The notes under the pieces: model-generated
What the model was told of the DNA's origin: nothing
Database searches by the model: none
What the model saw: only the letters and a program-made list of their open reading frames with translations
NCBI GenBank assembly: GCA_044224905.1
Contig: JBGAJN010000001.1
Span: 1,364,001 to 1,428,000, forward strand
DNA length: 64,000 bases
Direction of reading: 5' to 3'
DNA from: JBGAJN01 sp044224905
Lineage (GTDB): Bacteria > Verrucomicrobiota > Verrucomicrobiia > Limisphaerales > JBGAJN01
In this document: piece after piece, positions 9,210-16,918 of the stretch
How the letters are laid out: each line of letters begins with the position of its first letter
Numbering within the stretch: the stretch's first letter is position 1
Position numbers and translations under genes: made by a program

Positions 9210-11036
9210 TCAGTAAACATCGCGTTGATAGCGTTTGTCCGATTTCAACTTCGACACGTAGTCGACGGCTTGCTCAGCGGACTTGCCGCCGGCGGTTTGG
9301 ATCAACTGATGCAGCGCGACGTCGACGTCCTTGGCCATGCGCTTGGCATCGCCGCAGACGTAGAGGTGCGCGCCCGCTTCAAGCCACGACCAAAGCTCCG
9401 CGGCGGCTTCGAGCATGCGGGTCTGCACGTAAATTTTTTCCTTTTGATCGCGTGAGAAGGCGAGATCGAGCCGCGCGAGCGAACCTTCGCTCAACATGGC
9501 TTCGAGTTGCTCCTGATAAAGAAAGTCGCAAGCCTTCTGTTGATCGCCGAAGAAGAGCCAGTTCTTTCCCTTGGCTCCGACGGCGCGGCGTTCTTCGAGA
9601 AACGCGCGGAACGGTGCGATGCCGGTTCCGGGGCCAATCATGATCACGGGACGGCTCGTGTCCGCGGGCAAACGAAAGCCATGCGAGGTTTGCACGAAGA
9701 CGGGGACGGGAGTTTCGTTGAGTGTCGCGCGGTCGGCGAGGAAAGTGGAGCACACGCCCTTCTTCACGCTGCCGTGCGCTTCGTAACGGACTGCGGCGAC
9801 GGTCAGGTGGACCTGGCCGGGATGCGCCTTGGGGCTGGAGGAAATGGAGTAGAGCCGCGGCTGCAGCTTGCGCAGGAATCCGACGAACTCGCCCGGCGTA
9901 AACTTTGCCGCCGTGCACATCCGCAGCACATCGACGATGTCACGACCGTAGAGCCACTTGTCGAGGTCGGCTTTCTTGTCCGGTGCGAGGAGCGCGAGGA
10001 GCTCCGCGTTCTGCGCGCGTTCGGCGGCGGCTTGCAGGAACGCGTTCGGTGGTTGATTGATCGCGTAACTCTTCAGCAACGCCGTGCGCAATGACGTCTC
10101 CTTGGACTCCGCGTCGCGGACGCCTTCCTCGCCGTCGCATTCGAGCACGTTGATCAAGTCGTCGACCAGAGTGGGGCAATTGGTCGGGAACACTCCTAGC
10201 GCATCGCCGGCTTCGTAACTTAAGCCGGAGCCCTCGAGCGAAATCTCGAAGTGCCGGGTGTCCTTCGCGGAACCGGCGCCGTTAAGCTTCCGATTCGTGA
10301 CGAGCCGAGCGGGGAAGGGATTGTTGCGGGACCCAAGCGCAGCGGGTGCGGGGACCGTTTCCGAAGTCGTGGCCGTCTGGCTCGACGATGCAGCTCCGGC
10401 GAGCGCCGCGCCGTTGTGACCGTTTGTCGCGGAGTTCGTGGCTTGCCCGACACTTCCGAGCGCGGGCAATACCGATTCCATCCACGTTTTCGCGGCTGCC
10501 TCGTAGTCCACGTCGCACTCGACGCGCGGGTGCAATCGTTTCGCTCCGAGTTTCTCGAGACGTTCGTCGAACTTTTTTCCGGCGCCGCAGAAGTCGCCAT
10601 AGTTTTTGTCGCCCAGCGCGAGCACGGAGTAATTCACGTGATCAAGTTTTGGCGCGGCGTCGGAATTGAGGTGCTGCCAGAACTCGGTGGCGTTGTCCGG
10701 CGGTTCGCCATCGCCCCACGTGCTCGTGATCACAACGAGACGCGAGTGCTCGGCGAAGTTCACCTTCGTGAACGCGTTCAACTCGAGAACCTGCGGAGCG
10801 AAGCCGCGTTTCTCCGCGTCCTTTGCGAACTTCTTCGCGAGCCCTTCCGCTGTGCCGGTTTGGCTGCCATACATCACGAGCAACGGTTCTGATTTTTTTG
10901 CGGCGGTCGATTCGCCTTTTTCAAACGCGGTGTCGCCGACATTCGCATCGGCGAACAGTCCGGCGAGGTAGCCATTGAGCCACGCGCGCTGTTCTGCACT
11001 GAACGGAGCGGAGCTGGGAATGTACGGAATTTTCAT
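9210..11036 (-). CDS. CysJ-like diflavin reductase (sulfite reductase flavoprotein type)
   Basis: A 608-residue diflavin reductase. A flavodoxin domain (about residues 50-200) carries the FMN loop GSQTGTAEGLAKKF. The FAD domain (about 235-445) has RLYSISSSP and GVCSTFLADR, and the NADPH domain (about 455-600) has GPGTGIAPFRAFLEERR and ends in the conserved C-terminal DVY aromatic. It transfers electrons from NADPH through FAD and FMN to a siroheme enzyme; here the partner is most likely the NirA-like protein encoded just downstream, which is an inference from adjacency. It starts 10 bases after the cupin stop. The N-terminal segment FSAEQRAWLNGYLAGL resembles that of the NirA-like protein. 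The Ala/Ser/Thr-rich linker between FMN and FAD domains is ordinary for the family. Confidence 0.87.
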   Translation of the reverse strand: MKIPYIPSSAPFSAEQRAWLNGYLAGLFADANVGDTAFEKGESTAAKKSEPLLVMYGSQTGTAEGLAKKFAKDAEKRGFAPQVLELNAFTKVNFAEHSRLVVITSTWGDGEPPDNATEFWQHLNSDAAPKLDHVNYSVLALGDKNYGDFCGAGKKFDERLEKLGAKRLHPRVECDVDYEAAAKTWMESVLPALGSVGQATNSATNGHNGAALAGAASSSQTATTSETVPAPAALGSRNNPFPARLVTNRKLNGAGSAKDTRHFEISLEGSGLSYEAGDALGVFPTNCPTLVDDLINVLECDGEEGVRDAESKETSLRTALLKSYAINQPPNAFLQAAAERAQNAELLALLAPDKKADLDKWLYGRDIVDVLRMCTAAKFTPGEFVGFLRKLQPRLYSISSSPKAHPGQVHLTVAAVRYEAHGSVKKGVCSTFLADRATLNETPVPVFVQTSHGFRLPADTSRPVIMIGPGTGIAPFRAFLEERRAVGAKGKNWLFFGDQQKACDFLYQEQLEAMLSEGSLARLDLAFSRDQKEKIYVQTRMLEAAAELWSWLEAGAHLYVCGDAKRMAKDVDVALHQLIQTAGGKSAEQAVDYVSKLKSDKRYQRDVY

Positions 11037-11045
11037 GTTAGCGAA

Positions 11046-11396
11046 TCATGGTGTCGCTTTCGCCCAACCGAGTTTGGGTGCGGAGTAAATCGAAAGAAAC
11101 ACGGCGTCCTCGTGGCCGTCGTTAATCGCGCCGTGAACCTGATCGCGATCAGCAATATCCACGTCGCCGGCTTGGATGGTGCGACGCTGACCGCCGCCGA
11201 GGTAGTAGGTCAACGCGCCGCGTACCATCACCCACGTGTCCTGCCCGTCGGGATGCGTGTGCGCGGGGACTTCCTGTCCGGGCCGCACGCCCCACACGGC
11301 GATGCTGCTGTGCTCGGTGATGCAGACTTCGGTCACGGTCGCCTTCTCGTCGGAGAAGCGAACGTGTGCTTCGGCATTAAACGTTCGTTGGTTCAT
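11046..11396 (-). CDS. Small cupin-domain protein
   Basis: A 116-residue single cupin. The metal-binding motif is visible in PGQEVPAHTHPDGQDTW (two His, then Asp/Gln and later His in DQVHGAINDG). The start MNQRTF at 11396 gives a compact cupin and overlaps the Rieske gene by 20 bases. Longer in-frame extensions to 11507 run through the Rieske coding region and are not credible. It lies between the Rieske and flavoprotein genes, so it is co-transcribed with the reductase locus. Its role is unknown; small cupins in such operons may bind a metal or ligand, but nothing in the sequence defines one. Confidence 0.72.
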   Translation of the reverse strand: MNQRTFNAEAHVRFSDEKATVTEVCITEHSSIAVWGVRPGQEVPAHTHPDGQDTWVMVRGALTYYLGGGQRRTIQAGDVDIADRDQVHGAINDGHEDAVFLSIYSAPKLGWAKATP

Positions 11397-11904
11397 GTTT
11401 CGTGAGATCACCGGGCGTGACCCAGATTTGCCCGTCGCGAACTTCCACGGGATAACGCGGCAACGGACGCGGCGGCGGACCGGCGAGAACGCGACCGTCT
11501 TCCGCACTGAAAAATCCCTCGTGGCACGGACAGAAGAACTGCTTCTGCTCGTGCTGATAGTTCACGGGGCACGTCAGATGAGTGCAGCTCTGGCTGTAGG
11601 CGGCGAATTGATCCTCGGCGAGCCGCACCAAAATGCAGGGCGCGTCGTCGGTCGGATAACGGAACAGCTTGTAACCGCCCACGGGCAGTTCGCTCACGGC
11701 GGTCACGCGCATCGGTTCGGTCGCTACCGCGCGCGCGAGTAATTTATCCTTCGCCAACCACGCGGCTCCGAACGCAGCGGCTGAGCAGCAGGCGAACTTT
11801 GCGAATTGCCGGCGCGAGACACGATGCTCGGCACTTTGGCGAATCGGATAATCCTGTTTCCAATTCGGAGTCGGCGCGGCTGGGTTTGTCGTGGGCGCGT
11901 TCAT
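11377..11904 (-). CDS. Tat-exported Rieske [2Fe-2S] protein
   Basis: A 175-residue Rieske protein. The cluster ligands are C107-x-H109 and C125-x2-H128 (motifs CTHL and CPCHEG), followed by the conserved GPPPRPLPRY segment. A twin-arginine motif SRRQFAKF (residues 30-37) precedes a hydrophobic helix (about 38-52), so it is likely membrane-tethered on the periplasmic face, as in cytochrome bc1 Rieske proteins. The start ATG overlaps the ferredoxin stop as ATGA, which indicates translational coupling. It probably carries electrons between a quinol-oxidising membrane protein and a redox partner; that role is inferred. A periplasmic Rieske subunit beside an apparently cytoplasmic molybdoenzyme is puzzling. 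Confidence 0.87.
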   Translation of the reverse strand: MNAPTTNPAAPTPNWKQDYPIRQSAEHRVSRRQFAKFACCSAAAFGAAWLAKDKLLARAVATEPMRVTAVSELPVGGYKLFRYPTDDAPCILVRLAEDQFAAYSQSCTHLTCPVNYQHEQKQFFCPCHEGFFSAEDGRVLAGPPPRPLPRYPVEVRDGQIWVTPGDLTKHEPTNV

Positions 11905-12590
11905 TTGGTGACGAGCGGTTCCTCGAAGGATTTGAATTCGATGTCTTCCCACACGGCGTGTCCGGCGGCGTCGGGCGCACCGGCGCGAGCGAGCGAGAGG
12001 GGATCCTGATCCAACGCTTCGAAGGGCAGGAAATCCGCGACATCGAACGGCAAGGCTTTTACGCCTTGCGCGGCCATCATGTTGACCTTGGTTTTGACGA
12101 GTTGATGGCCGAACTGAAATTCGTTGATCGGTTGTTCGCGGCGGAACTTCTCCACGTATTCACGTGGGCCATAGTAAAGCGCGCCGCTCGGACAAACGGT
12201 CGCGCACATCGGCTTCTTCCCGACGCTCGTGCGGTCGTAGCACATGTCGCACTTCATCATCAGGTCGAGCTTCATCCGCATCTTCGGCACGCCAAAGGGG
12301 CAGGCGAGGACGCAGTTCGAGCACGCGACGCAGCGCGGCTTCGCGGCGCTGTGCACCACGCCGTTGTCGTCCTGTTTGATGGCATCGGCGGGGCAAACCT
12401 TCGCGCACGTCGGATCCTCGCAATGCATGCAAACCACGGGCGCTGTCTGCACCCCGGTCGCGCGGTCGACGTAATCGAGATGAATCATCGCTGTGCCGCG
12501 GTGCGTGTCGCACTCGCCACACGCCTGCACGCACGCCTGGCAACCGATGCAGCGCGACGGGTCGATGAAGAACTCGAAGTTGCCGGTCAT
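11901..12590 (-). CDS. Four-cluster ferredoxin subunit (NarH/DmsB/HybA type)
   Basis: A 229-residue iron-sulfur protein with four cysteine groups typical of electron-transfer subunits of molybdopterin oxidoreductases: CIGCQACVQAC near residue 14, CMHCEDPTCAKVCP near 54, CVACSNCVLACP near 87 and a last group around CDMCYDRT and CATVCPSG. The pattern predicts four [4Fe-4S] clusters. No signal peptide is visible, so it is likely cytoplasmic. It is translationally coupled to the Rieske gene (ATGA) and follows the molybdopterin catalytic subunit, so it should connect that enzyme to a membrane or Rieske donor. Confidence 0.87.
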   Translation of the reverse strand: MTGNFEFFIDPSRCIGCQACVQACGECDTHRGTAMIHLDYVDRATGVQTAPVVCMHCEDPTCAKVCPADAIKQDDNGVVHSAAKPRCVACSNCVLACPFGVPKMRMKLDLMMKCDMCYDRTSVGKKPMCATVCPSGALYYGPREYVEKFRREQPINEFQFGHQLVKTKVNMMAAQGVKALPFDVADFLPFEALDQDPLSLARAGAPDAAGHAVWEDIEFKSFEEPLVTK

Positions 12591-12598
12591 GTCAATTT

Positions 12599-12673
12599 GG
12601 CCACAGAGGCGCAGAGGACGCAGAGAAGGCGAAAACGGGAATTACCCTCCGTGTTCTCTGTGCCACTGTGGTT
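12599..12673. repeat. Intercistronic inverted repeat, copy 2 (CCACAGAGG family)
   Basis: GGCCACAGAGGCGCAGAGG on the left is matched by CTCTGTGCCACTGTGGTT on the right in inverted orientation. It occupies almost the whole gap between the molybdopterin reductase and ferredoxin genes. Confidence 0.72.
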
Positions 12674-12684
12674 CAAGAACGCGT

Positions 12685-14913
12685 TCATTTCTTGAGGGCA
12701 ATCGGCTGCCAATCTTGGCGATGCCCGTGCGATTTTTTCTTCGGCGCATCGGCGACTTTCTCGACGCGGCAGGCGCAGACTTTGAACTCGGGGATTTTCG
12801 AAATTGGATCAAGCGCGCGATTGGTGATCAGGTTCGCCGCCTTTTTGCCGGGCCAATGGTAGGGAATGAAAATCGTGTCGGGGCGGATCGTGGTGACGAC
12901 TTGCGCGGGCAGTTCAATTTCTCCGCGGCGCGTGACAACCTTGACGATGTCGCGATCCTTGATGCCGAGTTTTTCGGCGAGGCGCGGGTGCATTTCGCAA
13001 AGCGGCTCGGGATATTGATCCACGAGGCTGCCGATGCGACGGGTTTGCGTGCCGCTCAGATACTGAGACACCACACGGCCGCTGGTAAAAAAGAGGGGAT
13101 ACTCTGCGTCCACGTCTTCGGCGGGCGGGCGGTATTCGTAGGCGTGGAAACGGGCTTTGCCGTCGGCGTGGTGGAAGCGGCCGCCTTCAAAAAGCCTTGG
13201 AGTTCCCAGGCTCTCAGGAGTGGGGCAAGGCCAGAAGACGCCCATGTTGTGTTCGATTTTTTCATACGTCATTCCGCTGTAGTCGATCGGGCCGCCTTGG
13301 CTGGCGGCCGTCAGTTCCGTGAAAATTTCCTCGGGCTTGGAGTAGGTGAAGAATTTCTCTTTGCCCAACCGCTTGGCGAGATCGCAAATGATTTCCCAAT
13401 CCACGCGTGCATCGCCGGGCGGCTTGGTGGAATTGCGGAGACGCACGCAGCGACCTTCGCCGGTCGTCACGGTGCCTTCGTCCTCCTCTTGCAAGGAACC
13501 CGCGAGCACCACATCTGCGTGGCGCGCGGTCTCGCTCAGGAAGAAATCGATGCAACCGAAGAACTCGAGCTTGTCCAACGCGGCGCGCGTGCGTGCGGAA
13601 TCTGGAATGGAGACCAGCGGGTTGAAACTGATCGAGAGCATTCCCTTGATCTCGCCGCGCTCGATGGCGTCGATGATTTCGCACGCGGTGAGGCCTTGCT
13701 TCGGGAGCTCCGGCTCCGGGATGCCCCAGAAGTTCGCGATGTGGTGGCGATGCTCGGGCTTGCTGATATCGCGGCCGCCGGGGAGTTGATTGCAACGTTG
13801 GCCGTGTTCGCGCCCACCCTGGCCGTTGCCTTGGCCGGTAATCGTTCCGTAACCGCAGCCGGGCCGGCCGATGCGACCGCTGGCGAGGACGAGGTTGATG
13901 TAGGTGAGAACGTTTTCGACGCCCTTGGTGTGGTGCTCGATGCCGCGCGCATGGAGCAGCATGGAAGTTTCCGCCGGGCCCCAAATCTCCGCCGCCTTGA
14001 CGATGCTCTTCGCGGGAACGCCGGTGATCTTCTCGGTGAACGCGGGCGTGTATTTCTTTACGAGGTCGCGGACCTTGTCGAAATCGATCGTGTGCTCAGC
14101 GATGAACTGCTCGTCGATCCAACCTTCGGCGATCATCACGTGAAGAATGCCGTTTGCGAGTGCGCTATCGCGACCGGGGCGCACGGGAAGGAAGAGATCT
14201 GCGGTGCGCGCGATGGGCGTGATGCGCGGATCGATCACGATGATCTTCGCGCCATTGTCGCGTGCGCGCCAGACGTAGTCGGTGAGAATGGGGAAACACT
14301 CGGCGAGATTCGTGCCGGTGAGGATGATCGACTTGGCGAGGGGAATGTCGCTCCACGGATTCGCCGCGCGATCGACGCCGAACGCCATGCGATTCGCTGC
14401 GCCGGCGCTGACCATGCAGAGGCGGCCGTTGTAATCGATGTTCGCCGTTTGGAGCGCGATGCGGGCGAATTTTCCGTTGAGGTAAGCCTTTTCGTTCGTC
14501 ATCGAGGCGCCCCCGAGGAACGCGAAGGAGTCCTTACCGTATTTCGCCTGGATCGACTTGATCGCATCGACGGTCTTGCTCATCGACTCTTCCCACGTCG
14601 CGTTGCGGAAGCCGGACTCAGTGCGGATCATGGGCGCGAGCAAACGATCCGGATGCTCGTTCTGCATGTAGCGCTTCACGCCCTTGGGGCAGAGCTTGCC
14701 TTGATTGACGGGGAATTCTTCCCACGGCTCGAAGCCAATGACTTTGTTGTCTTTGACCTTGAGTTGGATGCCGCACTGAACGCCGCAGAAGCAACAATGC
14801 GTCTTCACCAGTTTGTCCGGTTCGCGCGAATCCCAGCCGCCTGCGGGCGTGTAACTCGGGGTCGGGCCGAACTGCTCGATGTAGCGCGATTCGGATTGAG
14901 TGAGAGTGGCCAT
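12685..14913 (-). CDS. Molybdopterin oxidoreductase, probable nitrate reductase catalytic subunit
   Basis: A 742-residue molybdo-bis-MGD enzyme. The N-terminal [4Fe-4S] ligands are C40-x2-C43-x3-C47 and C75, and the likely Mo ligand is C166 in NGRLCMVSA. The C-terminal molybdopterin-dinucleotide domain is recognisable (HPRLAEKLGI, IPYHWPGKKAANLI). No Tat signal is present, so the enzyme should be cytoplasmic, as assimilatory NasA/NarB enzymes are. Nitrate reduction is inferred from the flanking nitrate transporter and NirA-like genes; formate dehydrogenase is the main alternative family, but its Cys/SeCys-x-His motif is absent here. MATLTQSES at 14913 is the start; the upstream 13 codons come from a repeat. 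The C-terminus is Cys/Arg-rich (VCACRVEKV) and reaches KSHGHRQDW. Confidence 0.85.
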   Translation of the reverse strand: MATLTQSESRYIEQFGPTPSYTPAGGWDSREPDKLVKTHCCFCGVQCGIQLKVKDNKVIGFEPWEEFPVNQGKLCPKGVKRYMQNEHPDRLLAPMIRTESGFRNATWEESMSKTVDAIKSIQAKYGKDSFAFLGGASMTNEKAYLNGKFARIALQTANIDYNGRLCMVSAGAANRMAFGVDRAANPWSDIPLAKSIILTGTNLAECFPILTDYVWRARDNGAKIIVIDPRITPIARTADLFLPVRPGRDSALANGILHVMIAEGWIDEQFIAEHTIDFDKVRDLVKKYTPAFTEKITGVPAKSIVKAAEIWGPAETSMLLHARGIEHHTKGVENVLTYINLVLASGRIGRPGCGYGTITGQGNGQGGREHGQRCNQLPGGRDISKPEHRHHIANFWGIPEPELPKQGLTACEIIDAIERGEIKGMLSISFNPLVSIPDSARTRAALDKLEFFGCIDFFLSETARHADVVLAGSLQEEDEGTVTTGEGRCVRLRNSTKPPGDARVDWEIICDLAKRLGKEKFFTYSKPEEIFTELTAASQGGPIDYSGMTYEKIEHNMGVFWPCPTPESLGTPRLFEGGRFHHADGKARFHAYEYRPPAEDVDAEYPLFFTSGRVVSQYLSGTQTRRIGSLVDQYPEPLCEMHPRLAEKLGIKDRDIVKVVTRRGEIELPAQVVTTIRPDTIFIPYHWPGKKAANLITNRALDPISKIPEFKVCACRVEKVADAPKKKSHGHRQDWQPIALKK

Positions 14914-14930
14914 GTTAGAGTCGGGGATGA

Positions 14931-14998
14931 ACCACAGGGACACGGGGAGCACGGAGCAGAGAGCATTTCGGACTCGGTGTCCTCTGTGCCTCGGTGGC
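14931..14998. repeat. Intercistronic inverted repeat, copy 3 (CCACAGAGG family)
   Basis: ACCACAGGGACACGGGGAG on the left and CCTCTGTGCCTCGGTGGC on the right form an imperfect inverted repeat between the membrane-protein and molybdopterin-reductase genes. Confidence 0.7.
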
Positions 14999-15015
14999 GA
15001 TTAAAATCTGGTCGT

Positions 15016-16101
15016 TCATCGCCCGAGCGTCCTTCCCTGGTTGAGCGCCAGCAGCCGACGGCGGCATGCGGGGCAAATGTCTTGATAGTGAATCGTTCCC
15101 TTGGCGGTCGCGAAACGGTAGTTGAAGCCGAGTTGGTCGAGCACGGTCTTCAAGTCATCCACGTGCATCTGAGACGCGAAGTTTTCGCCGCAACGGAGGC
15201 AATGTGCGCGCGGGCCAGCGACGCCCGCCTTCTTGTAGAGCGAAACGCACAGCGAGCACGTGCGCTGAAACATGTGAAACAACTTCCCGAACGGAATGTA
15301 GAAAAGCAGAGCGATGACGCTCGCCGCGTGGACGATGGCGACGGTTCCGTGGCCGCGCCCGGCCATGAATTTGTAACTCACCGTGAGCATGAGTCCGGTG
15401 GCTGTCACGGCGAAGATAAGAAGCAGGGGCAGGATATCTTCCGTGAAGGTTTGCACCGCACGTTCGCCGGCGTTGGTCGCACGGCGAATTCCCGCCATCA
15501 CGAGCCCGACGAGAACGATCACGGCGGAGAAATTGAGCAGGTTGAACATCACAAACGCCTTTGCGCTGTGAATGTCGAATTTATCCATCGGCAGACCGAG
15601 CAGAACCACGCGATACATTTCCGCGTTGTCCGCGAGCGCTTCGAAATGAATCCAACCGAACACGAGCGGAAATGTGATTGCAAACGCCAGCGTGCATCCG
15701 CCGGAGAGGCACAGATGCATGATCCAACGATAAACGCTGCGGTGCCGGATGAAGTTCTGCGCGGCAAAGTTGTTCGCGAGTGCGTTGGCGACGACTATCT
15801 CCGGGGCGGATGACTTCTTACCGGTGGTGCGCGCAGCGGATTGGCCGATACGGCGGAAGAGCAATTGCGCGCCGCGTTTGAAATACATGCGCGATGGCGG
15901 GCGCTGTGCCCACACGGTGAAACGATACCCGACGGCGAACGCCGCGAGCACCGAGCCGACCGCGTAGCTAGTGACGGCGCGATCGAAGTCGCGCAACCCG
16001 CGCGAACCACCGTAGATGGCGGCAAGCACCGCCAACGCGGCCAGCACTCCGGCAGTCATGGCTTTTCGGTCGAAATTCATCAGGCAACTTTGTTTGAGCA
16101 T
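15016..16101 (-). CDS. Cytochrome b-like membrane protein with C-terminal CxxC zinc ribbon
   Basis: About 361 residues. Five to seven hydrophobic helices are visible, with paired His residues (for example RSVYRWIMHLCLSG and AGRGHGTVAIVHAASV) that could bind heme b as in NarI/DsrM-type quinol dehydrogenases. IPFGKLFHMF resembles the membrane-exit segment of that family. A soluble tail carries two CxxC pairs, HCLRCGEN and ICPACRRR, like a zinc ribbon. It is the first gene of the reductase operon, so it probably oxidises quinol and feeds the downstream redox subunits; that is inferred. The start is uncertain: ATG at 16101 or 16080, or GTG at 16122. I could not assign a named family with certainty. 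Confidence 0.7.
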   Translation of the reverse strand: MLKQSCLMNFDRKAMTAGVLAALAVLAAIYGGSRGLRDFDRAVTSYAVGSVLAAFAVGYRFTVWAQRPPSRMYFKRGAQLLFRRIGQSAARTTGKKSSAPEIVVANALANNFAAQNFIRHRSVYRWIMHLCLSGGCTLAFAITFPLVFGWIHFEALADNAEMYRVVLLGLPMDKFDIHSAKAFVMFNLLNFSAVIVLVGLVMAGIRRATNAGERAVQTFTEDILPLLLIFAVTATGLMLTVSYKFMAGRGHGTVAIVHAASVIALLFYIPFGKLFHMFQRTCSLCVSLYKKAGVAGPRAHCLRCGENFASQMHVDDLKTVLDQLGFNYRFATAKGTIHYQDICPACRRRLLALNQGRTLGR

Positions 16102-16150
16102 GGGAAGGGCCGCGGGCTGCACGAGTCGGCCTCATCCTTTTAATCTGTTT

Positions 16151-16178
16151 GATGAAATGGCTTCATCGCGCGGAAGCC
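16151..16178 (-). promoter_or_regulatory. Leader with two mutually exclusive hairpins ahead of the reductase operon
   Basis: On the minus strand GGCTTC(8)GAAGCC and GATGAA(5)TTCATC share the bases GATGAAGCC, so only one can form at a time. The element lies about 50 bases upstream of the first gene of the reductase operon. This arrangement resembles attenuation leaders, but no T-run follows either stem. Confidence 0.3.
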
Positions 16179-16289
16179 CTTGATGAATGAGGCTAAGATC
16201 GTCGGTTTCCGATTGGGAGCGCGGTGATTTGAGTAAAGAAATTTTCGGTGGGAAACCGCAATCGCGTGCAGTCGACGGCGGTGAGGTTC

Positions 16290-16327
16290 AAAAAAACGGC
16301 AGGCTGTTTAAAAAGTAACAAGCCTGC
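16290..16327 (-). terminator. Rho-independent terminator after cyanase
   Basis: On the minus strand GCAGGCTTGTT pairs with AACAGCCTGC (one bulged T) around an 8-base loop, followed by CGTTTTTTT. This is a textbook intrinsic terminator directly after the cyanase stop, separating the transporter/cyanase transcript from the reductase operon. Confidence 0.85.
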
Positions 16328-16337
16328 GAGAGGCTCG

Positions 16338-16778
16338 CTACCACGTCTTGTACGGCAGGAATTTTCCGTTCAACGTGATCTTCACGCGATCGCCTTTCGG
16401 ATCGGGAACCTTGTCGATGTGCATCGAGAAGTCGATTGCGCTCATGATGCCGTCGCCAAACTTTTCGTGAATGAGTTCTTTGATCGTCGTGCCGTAGACC
16501 TGCACGATCTCGTGGAAGCGGTAGATGAGCGGATCTGTCGGGACGGCTTTGTCGGAACCCTTCGAAGGAAATTCCTGCAACGCCTCGGTGACGGCCGCAG
16601 GAAGACTGAGCGCACGACACGTCTTCGTCGCTTGCTCTTTCGGCATGCTGTTTTGGCCGAGGCATGCGGAGATAGTCCACACGGGCGACATGCCGACCTT
16701 CGCGGCGAGTTGTTCCCACGATAGTTTCTTTCGCTTTTTAGCGGCGAGGATTTTTGCGGTCATTTCAGTTTTGGTCAT
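16338..16778 (-). CDS. cynS: Cyanase (cyanate hydratase)
   Basis: A 146-residue cyanase, which converts cyanate and bicarbonate to ammonia and CO2. The three catalytic residues of the E. coli enzyme (Arg96, Glu99, Ser122) align to R87, E90 and S113 with a constant offset of nine, in YRFHE and GIMSAIDFS. The N-terminal half is the expected helical DNA-binding-like domain (WEQLAAKVGMSPVW). The start MTKTEM at 16778 gives near-standard length; the extended frame to 16829 adds nothing homologous. It follows the nitrate-type ABC transporter and porin on the same strand and ends at a strong terminator, so its ammonia joins that from nitrite reduction. Confidence 0.95.
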   Translation of the reverse strand: MTKTEMTAKILAAKKRKKLSWEQLAAKVGMSPVWTISACLGQNSMPKEQATKTCRALSLPAAVTEALQEFPSKGSDKAVPTDPLIYRFHEIVQVYGTTIKELIHEKFGDGIMSAIDFSMHIDKVPDPKGDRVKITLNGKFLPYKTW

Positions 16779-16826
16779 AAGCGGTGCGGAGTTGGAGTTT
16801 TGGCGGACTGGTGGTGAATTGTGGTT

Positions 16827-16859
16827 CAAAGAAAGGCGCCCGACTTTTCAGTCGGGCGC
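16827..16859 (-). terminator. Terminator-like hairpin between porin and cyanase
   Basis: GCGCCCGACT (16836-16845) pairs perfectly with AGTCGGGCGC (16850-16859) around a 4-base loop. On the minus strand the stem is followed by CTTTCTTT. It would end or attenuate transcription after the porin; cyanase may then need read-through or its own promoter. Confidence 0.65.
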
Positions 16860-16918
16860 TGGCTGGAGGATCGAATGCACTAACAAAGCTGAGGCTTCGC
16901 TGGCGGCGAATAGCGGGC

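Noticed and set aside
12493..15813. A 1106-codon open frame on the plus strand
   Set aside because: It lies antisense to the molybdopterin reductase and membrane-protein genes, and its composition (rich in Arg, Ala, Asp, His) is that of a shadow frame in GC-rich DNA.
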